A DNA stretch of 64,000 nucleotides from positions 29,774,599 through 29,838,598 of the forward strand of contig NC_087063.1 in the NCBI RefSeq assembly GCF_963678635.1, read 5' to 3'. This stretch comes from Symsagittifera roscoffensis. Its lineage: Eukaryota > Xenacoelomorpha > Acoela > Convolutidae. The position numbers and the translations under genes are program-made. The notes beneath the pieces were generated by a model that worked only from the letters and a program-made list of their open reading frames with translations, did not search any database and was not told the origin of the DNA. Position 1 is the stretch's first letter; each line of letters starts with the position of its first letter. Below, piece after piece: positions 20,804 through 32,700 of this stretch.

Positions 20804-23100
20804 TTTTAATATATCTGAAAAAGATGTCCCCGAAATTGAAAACTGCCTAGCAACAGCAAAATGAAGAACGCTTGCTAATAGCAAGAGAAAAATTATTTAG
20901 AACAAAAATTATCAGCCAAAGGTCGATGATCGGATTCTGCACAAAAATTGCCAATAGACAGTTCGAGAATTAGGATGCATTCTCCACTAGTTATTCTACG
21001 ATCTATATCCATATTTGAAGTTCACCACAAAAAAAACTCATTTGAAAAAAAACTATTACACGCTTCATAAAAACACGATGATTGTATCAGGGTAAAATAC
21101 CTTGTCTCAGGGCGATGTAACAGAAACATAGAATGGCAAACCAGCCGACACAACATGAGACGAAGAAAAAAAAAGAACATTTTCTTATGCACGATCAAAA
21201 CGTTTTGAGCTATAAAAAGTTTCGAAACTCCAGGTTCTTACACAACCACCACCCGAAGCTCATAAACAGATTAACATTTACCTTTGCCATTCAAACGACT
21301 CTATGAGGCATCTAAACCAAAATAACAAGATCGGAAATCATTTACGACAGGGATAACTTTAAATCAAATAATATATAGAAAGAAAAGGATACAAAATAAT
21401 CATTGCTAAATTAAACACAGAGGCAAAGCTGAGCTTCGCACCATTTGCAGGAAAAAAATCAATGACTATGATCAAAATCAAGCAGAAAACTGAACAAATT
21501 TTAACACAGCTCGCTGGTAAAACTTTAACCAACATAAAAAGCAGAGCTCTAACAAGCAGAATTCGATAAGGCCGGATATTTAAATAAATTACATGCTCCA
21601 AATATTCCTGTTGGGCCCATTGGCGGCTCAGACGGGCCCAGTAGATGAATGAGCGCAGGATGAGTCGTGAGCAAATTTATTTACGGGAAAAAAATTTAAA
21701 ATATTAACTCTTAACGAATTAAATATATGAACGTTAAAGCTCTTCGAATTTTAGCAATCTTTTAAGATTGACTTTTTCTGAAAAATTAAGCTAAAATGAA
21801 AAAACTCGATAAAAGATAAATCTTAAAAGATAAATCATTGATCATTAAACACCTAAGAATTAATATCCTTTTTCGACACAAATTCATTACGCATTTTGCA
21901 ACAATTGATTTTTTGCTTTTCGAAAACGGAATTGACTTCCTTTGACCGAATGAATGAATTTAAATTAAACTTAAAAACGTTACAGAAAATCAAATTTGAA
22001 AGTGGACAAATATTAAGACTTCTTTCTTGAAAAATCACACTTAATTAAAATCGAAAAACTACAAGAAAAGTCAATTTTTATTATAGTAAAAAAGCTTACA
22101 TCAAAAGAAAAGTTCAAGCTTTCTAAAGTAATCCGATAAAAAGCAAACGATAGTTTATAACATTTTTCCGAAACAATTTTTGATTTGAAAACAAAAAACG
22201 GCGATTGTTCTTGATTTAAAAAAAAACGCAGAACTTAACCCAGCACTTTTTTCAAATTAAACAATTGAAAGATAAATTATCATCTAAACAAAAACTAGGA
22301 AACTTAAAAACAACACGACCTGTTTAAGTGTTTTCATTACGTTCATTGGCACAAAAATTGCCAGGCAAATCAAAATCATTAGTGTGGTTTCGTAAAGGAA
22401 AGATTAATCGACAAACATTTGTGCAACTTCAGCTCATATGATACAATTTATTCGCGGCTCATTTTCGTATGGCTTCTTTGACTGCATTTTTCAAATGCTT
22501 TATATTTTACATCTGATAACGCCGTGAACATCGAACAAAAATAGTGACACCACCAGATGCGTAAGAAGTTCATGGATGTCATAATATATTTCCCAGCTTG
22601 AAACTTTTTATAACGAGGCGAAGCTACGCTTCGCAAAACACGAGCGAGAACACGAAAAAAAGCAGCTTTATAAAGTGAAATGATAAGTAGAAATAAGCCT
22701 GGAGTTAACATAAATTCGGCCATTGTTGTGATTCGCTCCTGCGACCTAGAGATAATGAGTTTCCAGCACTAACCACGGACGCTTATCAATTCAAAATCAC
22801 TAGCCAAATATCAAGCACAGAACACATGCTAATGAAATTTCCAATGCTACAGATCGTGATTATAGCAAAACTGCCACCAAATTATCACTTTCATTTGCGA
22901 GTTGGGTTAGAAAAAAAAGAACGTTCGTACAAAAACACTAGCTGCTCGCTAGCGTAAAAAGTCATAGTGAAAACGATACAAAACGATTCATCTATTCCTC
23001 TATGAGCAAAATTGGCAAGACCATTAGAAAGCAAACAAAAAGACATTTGTAAAATTTGTACAGGTTTGACATTAATCAATTTACACTACGGTTGTCACAT
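20804..23100. other. Interval between CEP112 and NDUFB2
   Basis: No further protein gene was seen. The NDUFB2 leader exon must lie here but cannot be placed. A repeat edge AGGCAAAGCTGAGCTTCGC lies at 21420. The frames at 21359-21601 and 22448-22723 overlap repeat sequence and are not genes. The rest is AT-rich. Confidence 0.4.
22610..22950 (-). repeat. Family 1 repeat, internally deleted
   Basis: It has the left edge GGCGAAGCTACGCTTCGC, a decayed tRNA-like core near 22720-22795, and the right edge GGGTTAGAAAAAAAAGAACG followed by ACACTAGCTGCTCGCTAGCG. It is about half the length of the full element. Confidence 0.65.
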
Positions 23101-23742
23101 CTACAAAATATCTTTACAGCTACTGTCTAGAATCTCTGAACCGTTTTCTCCATTTTCTTTCTCTTTATCGTGATTCCATTTACCGGATGACAATTTAGCT
23201 TTCTGGTTATAAGCAGTTAGCTGCAACGGCGATGATGAAGACCTAATATTTCCTGAGCCACTCTGAAGAATCAAAACAGTTTGCTGCAGCGAATGAACTT
23301 GAGACTTCAACGATTCAATAGTCGCTTCTAATTCTTGTCGAACTGAAGCCGGCAACATTGACTTCATTTTAGCATTATGAGTTAAGACAAGTTGGTTCAT
23401 CTCATGTTCATAATGCGATTCTCTCTCTATCAGTCGTTTCTCCAGTGACTTGACCTTGAACTGTGTGCTTTCAAGGTCATTTATAATATTATTAACCTTC
23501 TGCGTGTGTTCATTCCTCATTTTAGTCAGCTCTGCGTTTTTTCGTTTCATAAGCTGTTCTATCTTCGTTTCGTGTTCTTGTTGTTCCCTGAATGCCTCGT
23601 TGCGCCATGTTTCAATTTCTGTTTGCAGTTGCGCGTTGTTTTCCTCGGCGTATTTGAGTTTAGCTCTCCATTCCGATTCGATTTGCGTCTCCTTTTCAGC
23701 ATTTCGCAGCAGCATGTCTTTCAGTTCTCTTTCGTGTATTTC
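23101..23742 (-). CDS. CEP112: CEP112 exon 10 (terminal)
   Basis: The acceptor TTTGTTTAG precedes EIHERELKDMLLRNAEKE. A long coiled coil runs to the signature HNAKMKSMLPASVRQELE and SLKSQVHSLQQTVLILQ. A low-complexity tail with IRSSSSPLQ follows, and the stop is at 23101-23103. Confidence 0.92.
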   Translation of the reverse strand, partial: EIHERELKDMLLRNAEKETQIESEWRAKLKYAEENNAQLQTEIETWRNEAFREQQEHETKIEQLMKRKNAELTKMRNEHTQKVNNIINDLESTQFKVKSLEKRLIERESHYEHEMNQLVLTHNAKMKSMLPASVRQELEATIESLKSQVHSLQQTVLILQSGSGNIRSSSSPLQLTAYNQKAKLSSGKWNHDKEKENGENGSEILDSSCKDIL

Positions 23743-26700
23743 CTAAACAAAAGGCCGATATTTAACATAGAACAAAACAGGCTGAAATTCCAGAGGATTC
23801 GGGCAAAAAGGGAAGGGCGGATTTTGAAAGTGACACTATGTACGTTATCTTCAACTTAACAATTTCTTACAGTAAAATTTGTCGCCTTGAACATAACTCT
23901 TCAAGTTCCTCTTCACTTTTGTTTTCAAGTATTTCGGTGCAAGATCCGGGTGCACAAAAACGTAATTTCAATCAGCTTGACACCATTTAAAAAATTGTAG
24001 TATATCTCCTATGATATATCAATTGTGTGTCAACGTTACACCTCCAGCTAGCGGTGTTTTTGCGAATTCCGAGTTCAGTCTAAGCCCTCGCGGCTCTGAT
24101 CCGTAGCACCTGCACCACGGAAGCTTAGAATTATACTAACATAACTACAGATTCTATTAGATTGTCAATAATGGGATATGTTCCACAAGTCCCATAAAAG
24201 CAGTTTTTTTTGCGAGTTGGGTTGGAAAAAAATTGATTCGTAATATAACACTAAAAACACTTCGCTTGCTTGTGTAAAAAAGGACAAGGAAACCGGAAAA
24301 ACTTTGACCAACTTTCGAAAAAAAAGTTCATCAGTTAAAGCTATTAGTTTTTCAACAATTGGTTATGAAATTTTGAAATTTTTTACTGAACGCCATCCCA
24401 TTTAGTGAAAACTAGCTCTTTTTTGAGCGTGAAAAAAAATCGTGACGACCTATAAATGTCAATCATTTCGTTCAACAATCAATTCAATTTGTATTTTAAA
24501 AAGAAAAATTTTGGAGAATGCCCACAGAGCTGGCAGTTTCTGCGTCTCCCTTGACCTTTCTGAAGAGGACAGCGGCCGACTCCTAATTACCTCCCTCATC
24601 CGATCCTGAGACTAACTCAACCTTGTTGACTTACCACCAAGTCTTTCCTCTCTGCATCGGCTACAGTTCTGCACTTGGCCGCAATGAGTTCCCTGTCCGA
24701 GTTAAACTTGGTCCTCAGCTGCTCCATCTTCAGCCCCACCTCCATCAACTGCTGCTTCCTCACTGACTCCAACTCATTAATCTCCTCTCTCAGTTTGTCT
24801 CTAGTAGACTCCACTTCAGACAGATACTTCTCACGTTTCTTCATTTCAGTCTTGTGTGCGATTTCCTAAAGCGAAATCGAAAATCAAAACTATGTTAGAC
24901 ACGGAGTGAGGCTTAAAAAATGAACTTACATTATTAGCAATCCTCTGTTCCAACTTCACTCTCAGGTTTTCCAGACTTTCATCATGCTTCGCACTCAGCT
25001 GTTCACGCTCGTGTGACATATCCTTAACCCACTTGGCCTTCTCTTCTTCATGTTTCGCTCTCATCTCGTCTATTGTTTTCTCATGATTCCCTCGGAGAGC
25101 ATTCAGGGACTTCTCATACTCACTCGCCTAAAACGGTGCAGGGCATAACAATGATTGATACTTTTATCTACAAATCAACAGTATAAGAAATAAGTCGGAT
25201 GAAACAAAATCAAGCAAAACCTTGAATACGAATCCAAATTACGAAATCATTGTTCCGACAATTAAGAATGGGGAGGAGCTTTTGCCTTCGGGTGTTTTAA
25301 ATTTTTTCCCACGCAAAATCAGGTACCAAAAACAATCATCGCAAAGGATCGAGATAAGGAGGAATACATTAACTCCATTCATTTCTTTCTCGAAACCAAT
25401 GTATGAAACCGATAAGAAAAAAATGTTGGTCAAAACATGGAGATCCAAAAGTTCTTAAATACACTGAAATGCTTTGCTTAAAATTTTGCACCCAAACAAC
25501 CTGCACATCCTACAGGAGCAATTGGACATAAGAAAAATTCCTTTGAGTTATTTGCTATGAACTATGATCAAAATGGAAAAATTCAAGAAAAATGAATGCA
25601 AAAGTTTCAAACAATTTCCACATTAAAGAACTTGCAGAAAATCCAAAAAATCTCAAAGCTGATTAAAATGACCCAATTATCACGAACTTATCAAATATGA
25701 GGTTAATAGGCAACGTAAAAAAGAGCTGTATCACAACAGCAAAAAAATTTTTTGACATTAAATCAATAAGCTATGCTATCAACATAAATTGATGTAATGA
25801 AAAGTTTGTTTGTTTGTTGAAACCTTTTCAGAAAAAAAAACCTTTTTTTGTTTGTTATTCATTTATCATTCTGTACTACTTCCACAGAAGCCGGCTATCC
25901 GCATTGCATTTTCGAGTTTGAGACTTTCATGCACACGAAAAAAAAAACATCTTTCAACTGTCTGCTGGAAAAAATCATAATGTTTTTCAATTTTAGTAAA
26001 CGTTTTCAATCAGAAAAGTCCATGCCGTGGAAACTTAGCTGACAAAAGAGACAGGCGTACAATAGACCGACAAATGAAATGTTGCGAGCAAAAATTTTCG
26101 ATTTCCAAAAAGTAAGGTTTATCGCCGGACTCGAACCGTAATCCCTTATCGCCTCAAGCAGGAACTTGATATCCCAATGAAGCTGATGAATTCTGCAAAC
26201 AAAAGTTATTACGCGAAAAAAGTCTAGGTCCCGCAGTTGCAATGCCCTTGCTTCGGGTGGTAAAACTACAAAAACAGGACAGGTAAGGCAAAAGAACCAC
26301 TGTGCTTCGCCTTATGTAACCGCCATACGGCTTTAATCACCCCACCACTAGCGCATAGAATCATTCAACCACAAGACCCGAATAAAACTCAAAAGCTAAC
26401 AGATTTGAACTCGCTTCGGTGAAGCCGATCTGGCTAATGCTATTTAAATTGTCAAATTGAATTCAGGCTGTATACACAATCTGAAACGTCACACAGAAAT
26501 GTGCGCGCTGCAAACGAAAATTTCAACTTATATATTTAAAACTTTAAAGTTTCGATGACTTAATAATACCACCTGAAAGCTCTTAGAATATCAAGAAACT
26601 TTTATCATTGGCACTTTTTTGATTAAATTAACCCAATTTAAAAACTGGATCAGTATATAAATTTTCATTCCGCTACAAAATCTGTAAATTAAACGCCCTC

Positions 26701-29700
26701 TCTAAGACTAAAAATCAATCACGCTATGTTGCGCCACTTGCGCTTAAGTAATTGGAGAGTGCAACTTGCAGTGCATAGGGAAACCGCAAACGAGAACAAC
26801 TTTTCTTGAAAAAAAAATGCGGCCTCTAAAACCACTAAAGGACACTAAATGTTTTCATTTAACTAAACGAAACTTAAAATGCGCACAATTAGAACTCAAT
26901 ATCTAGTCAGTGGACAATTGGAAAAGGGTCAATGAAATAAAAATATGACCTTGTTTTTTTTCAATTTTCGAATTTCCAGGAAAAACAATGGCCTTGAAGC
27001 GCCTTGAATTTCTAGAAAATTGTTTAAACCCCAATTGAAGAAAACAGGATCAATAGCTAAAATTTTTATTTTGCTGGGAAATATGATAAATTGATTCCAT
27101 TTTCTAAACTAAAAATCGATCACGTTTTTCGTGACCTTTACACTTTTGCTGTTCGATAGTGGAAATTTCCTGCCTTTTAACAAAGGAAATGAACTCAAAT
27201 TAACAACAATCAAAAGACAAACCACGAGAAAGCAATTTTCAGCGATAACAAGTTTTCCTGAAAAACTTGATGAATTTGGACTAATTTTGATATTGACTCA
27301 TTTTGATAAACCTGAAACAATTAAAAAAAAAACTAGATCAACAGGTAATTTTCTACTCCAAAGGAAATGATATAAATGACATGAAAAGTCCAGCTCCTTT
27401 TCTTTCCCGCACATTTCTTTTGAAGAGAGCAAATCCGCCTTCCATTCAGCCTAGGAATTTGAGGTAAACTCAAAAATAAATCTAGATTCCAGTCACTTTG
27501 TAATTGAAAATTGACTTTCTTTTATACAATTTAAATGGTGACTCCCTGAAAACATAGGCAAAAAGTTAGAAAATTGCAAATCGAAAAAAAATCCGATTGA
27601 TAATACTAAAATATTTTTTAATTTTCGAGAAAACACACAACTTGTTAAGGCCTTTTCGATTTCAAATATCTTACACTTTTTTTCTCACACTTACACTTTA
27701 TTCACACAGAGAGAACACCAGCGAGAACACGAGCAAAAAGCAGCTTTATAAATTGAAATAAGAAAAGATAAAAATAGGCCTCCAATTAGTAAGACTTCGC
27801 TACGTTTGCGCTCCAAACCTGCAACCTCGAGAATTGAAATCTAACGCTCTGCCCTCTCGGCCACGAACGCTTAACAACCGTCAAACACCAGTCACCAATA
27901 AAGCAGCTACAAATGCTAATAAATTGCCAATGCCAAGCAGCAAAAGTGTCACCAAATACAAATAGACACAATTTTGCAAGTTATAGTTTGGAATAGAACA
28001 AACTGAAGGCATCCACGCTAATTATGCATATACTAAATTGGACAGCATAAAGCCATTTTATGTATAAATTATGCATTTCAAAAAAAATTAAAGATATATT
28101 GAGTTAGAAAATGTCTGAAATCGAGTTTTTATTATTGTTATGTTGTTCGAAACAAATAGCTTTTTTCGGTTCACTGGATGAATTTTAAAAGTATCAAGGT
28201 ATCAACTGTGTTAACTTATAACTATTCGAATGTCAAAGCATACTATTAAACAGCCGTAAAGGTGCCCAATAAGAGGCACCAATATTTGCGACTTGGATTT
28301 GAAAAAACGAATAGTCGTAGTATAACACTAACGCTCACTGCAGTTCGCTGGTGTGATAAAACTAATACAGTTTAAGAAAAATATCAATGTGTTATTTTTT
28401 TTTATTCCGTAAGGTAATCTTTAATTTGAAATCCACTTTTGAACTTAAGTCGATCACGTTTTTTCGCGTCATTTAAACTTTTCCTATTGGAAAGCGTAAC
28501 TTGCTTTCCTTTTAGCAAATAAATTTGAGATCTGAAAGAAATCAAAAGTCAAATTGCGAAAGATCAAATTTCAGCGTGACCAAACTTAATGACTTTTTCC
28601 AGAAAACAAAAAAAAAACAACCGACGTAAGTGTCTTCACCTTCGGTCATTTACACTCAATAATTTGGTCCATATACTTTCAGTATGCAATTATTGCACTG
28701 GTGAGCGGCTGAACACAGTCCATGAGCAATCAAATAATAAAGACATATGAACAGATTAAAAAGAACTCGTACCTTGAAATACACTGAAAAAGTTAACAAC
28801 AGTAATCATTCAAACGTCACAACAGCTTAATATCTGCGCTTACTAAGCTCAACGCGAACTTCAAAATATTTTTCAGAAAGTAAAAATCTGGTTCGAGTAT
28901 TGTCAAAACCCGTCACTCGGGATTCAGAAGTTTTTCAAAATTACCTGTTGTTCTCTGGTCACTTTAGATTCGTTCAAATCGCTTTCTATTCTCTCTATCT
29001 GTCGTCTCATTTCTTCATAAACTTGATTATGCGAAGCATCCACCTGTTTTCTGAATTTCTCAAAGGCCGACTGTGATTGGTTCATTTCTCTCTTGTGCAT
29101 TTGTAGCAACTTCTCAATCTCAGTATCCTTTTCGCTCACGCCTTCCTCACATCTGGACAATTTGGACTGCAGTTCTTTCACGTCAAGGTCATAGTTGAGC
29201 TGCAGCTCTTTAAGCTTCTTCTCGTAGCCCTGTTGACAGCTGAGGAGTTCAGTCTTGGCATTGTTTTGCGTTTCTTTGATTTTGCGATCTGCATCCAGGG
29301 TAGCATCCTAAATTGTTAAAATGGATCATATTCTCAACTCTCTCAGAGCTAAAATTTTCTCAATTTTCGAAATTTCTTTTTAATTTTCTCCATTTCGACT
29401 TTCAAAGCAGAGTTCATGGTGGGTATGGCGTCCATCGCGAAATGATTTAACTCTGTATTTTAACTATACTGTCTTATCAAATAACTTCCAAAAACACCTA
29501 TTATGTTGGACATATTTTTGTGTCCTGAAATGCTGTCATAATTTAGTTACCTGTAGTTTCTGCTTCATCTCCAGCATTCTGTCGTCCATGTCACATATCT
29601 TCTGCATCATATCATCCACCTTCTCCGCATGTGTCTTCTTCAGACTCTCACAGCTGTTCTCATACTTGTTCACTGTCTCCTGCTTGTCCTTCCGCATGGA

Positions 29701-32700
29701 GTCCACTGTATCCATGTACTTGTGCTCAAACTTCTCCAGTCTACTCACAAAAGATGTGATTCAACACTTCATTCGGAATAGCAAATTTTATTGCGCAGAA
29801 GAAAAAAATGTGAAACAATGGTACATAGCCAACCACAAAAAAATGGCAACCAAAACACAACAACCAAAAAAGAGATATGTAAACAACGGAAAAGAAGACA
29901 TTCCATATTCAAGCTAAGAATTTTGGTGCAAGAATAATTTTCATTCATTGTGACACAAAATTTGGATAGTATTTTGCTGAAACCTCACTCATTCTAGGTT
30001 TTTGACATTCTATCAACAATAACTAATATCATTTCGTACCTCGTTTTCAGTTCCAGGAATCCATCGTTCAGAGTTCTGCACTCGTACTCCAATTCCATGT
30101 TCCTTCGCTCAAGGTCAAATTTCTCTTCTCTCGTTCGATCGATATCGGCTGTGAGAGAATTGATACGAGATTCCAACTCCTCCACTAGCTTAGCTGTGGT
30201 CGTCTGTTGCTGCGTATACTCACTAAAACCAAACAAAAAGTTGACATAAACTGCAATATTCGATACTACCATTTCAGTTACTATGAGAGCTGACGTCGTG
30301 TCGAATCTTAGATAGTCACATCGGTCTTAGTTCCCGAAAAAAGTTCCACTCAGAAAACAAACTTGTCTCAAAATCTCGAATCAGCAACAAGTCAATGGAT
30401 TCAGCTGGTCGAAAATCAAATTATTTAACTTACTGTTCCATTTTATGCAACCTCTTATTTGTATCATCAATCAGCTCCTGAATACTGTCTGCATGTGCTT
30501 GTTCCAGCCTCTCTCTATCTTCTTCAAAATGTGAGTTCAAGTTTGCAATTTTGTTTTCGTACTCTTTCTGAAGCGTCTCGAGGTTAGAGTGAGCGAGACT
30601 CTTGATTTCTGCTATCTGGCGATCTTTGCCTCTTTTCATTGCGTCTGCCTCTTGCGTTAAAGCTGTCAGTTTTCCTGCTAGTTCTTTTGTCTTCGATTCC
30701 ATTTCTGTTATCTTTTTTCTGAAACGCACAAAAGAATTATTCGAAATATATCCAATGCGTTTTGAAACTGTGGATGCGATGATTCAAAAAGTTTCTCTAT
30801 TTTTAAAAGAAGAAAATCACAGTTTTTGAGTCAAAATTCGAAAAATCAGTTCCAAGAACTTCAAAATCAAGTCAGGAAAATCATAACCTGTACTGAGCAT
30901 GTGTCATTTCCACTTCTTCGTTTTTCTTTTCCACAAGTCTTTTCAGTTCCCTGTCATACTGAGCCTCCAGACTTTTCTTCTCTTCCTGAAATTAAAACAA
31001 ACCCAGAAGCATGTATTGATCTGTTATGAGCACCGAAGGAAATGTTGTGTCAGTACCATCGACTCACCAAAAGCTTTGAGTCGTAAGTCTTCTTTTGAGA
31101 TTGAATCTCTTGTTCATGCAACTTATGAATCGACTGCCGTTTAGCCTCATCCACCATACTTTGGGCCACACCCTTGTATGACGTCATTTCATGATCTCCA
31201 TCATAGATGTCTCCTCTACCTATCGGAACACTGGCTGCAGACGATGGCCGATTGGCATTTGAGCCTAAGTACTTCCAAGAAAGAGAGCTGCTATAGTCGT
31301 AATAATCCGGCTGTGCCTCGCTTACAGTATTCAATTCAGGTGTTTTGTTTCCCGATCCTCGATAATTGTTCACACCCGATGATCCCGACGACTGGTAGTT
31401 GCCACGGTCATACCTCAGAGATGTGGTGCGTTTCGGGCTGTTGCTTCTACGTCCAAGATGAGAAGCTGTTGTGTCATTCAGTTCTGTGTCAACCCATGAC
31501 GGTGTACTACTTTTCACATTCGCTGCTGCGAAGGATGCTGCTTTAAGCCTGAAATATATTTAAAAAATAAAATTTATAAGCCATTAATTTAGGAATAATT
31601 AAGCCTCCGTTGAGGAATTATTAAGCCTCTCTATTAGGAATTATTAAGCCTCTAACTCCATTAAGCCATGACAGGCAAGTCTGTAGGACAAACACACTCT
31701 GCGTTAATGTATATCACAAAAACATTCTATAAAACCAACAACCTGAATGTTCCGACTGCCTTTTAAGGTCTATGGAGCAGCAATAACATGAAAAAATTAA
31801 ATGTACAAAAAAAATAAAACTAAAATTTTTTTTTAAAAAAAGTTGAGATTTTTTGTGAAAATCAAACCCCCACACGCCATATAAAGTCCAAAGTGATAGG
31901 TTTGGCTCCTATTAACAAATCAATTATGGCAAATAAGCTTCCTTGAACCAATTTGGAACGATTCCGAACTAAGACGGATTAAATCTTTGCTTATGCGTTA
32001 ATAGCGCGAATTATATCGCGCGTTAATTGTCCCAAATTGGCCGAAACTGCTATCTTTAAACCCCAATAACTTTACAAAAAAAGATAACAGATGAAATATC
32101 TTTTCAAATCAAGCTCAGACAACAATAACTTTTGGATGATATTTAAAAAATTCCGTCAAAAATGGCAAGTTAAAAAGTCGAAATTGGTCTGAAAAAAAAA
32201 ACCCACCCCCAGCACAAATATTCCGTTACTTTCGTTACGAAAGTTGGAACAAAAACAACAATCTGAATATTTCTTGCAAACTAACACTCAACTGTTAGTT
32301 AAGGGACAAGGTTAAATGCTAGTCAAATTAACAAATCCCAAAAAATATCAAGATTGGCACTTTCATGGCGAATTTTAAGCAAGATACACATTGAACCCAC
32401 ATTTTGCGCGATGGAAATTTTTGAACGAAATTCTATAAAATGGACTACAAAAACTTTTAATGGAGGCAAATTTATTTTTTTAAAACCTTTTAATGAGTGT
32501 GTTATATTGTCGATGAAAATATTTTAACGCCAGCTTGATTTTCAAATAATCTAGTCTGTTTTCGGCCGACAGCCTAGGCATTTTGCTGAAGATTCGCGAT
32601 CTGTTTTGTGTAAAAAATTATGTTGATGCAAAAGTGAAGGACAAACATCATCTACAATGGATACATTACAAAATTAAAAAAGCTTCACAAACTTTTTCTG

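Noticed and set aside
23450-23859. Plus-strand ORFs opposite CEP112 exon 10
   Set aside because: They are antisense shadows of the coiled-coil exon; the minus frame matches CEP112.
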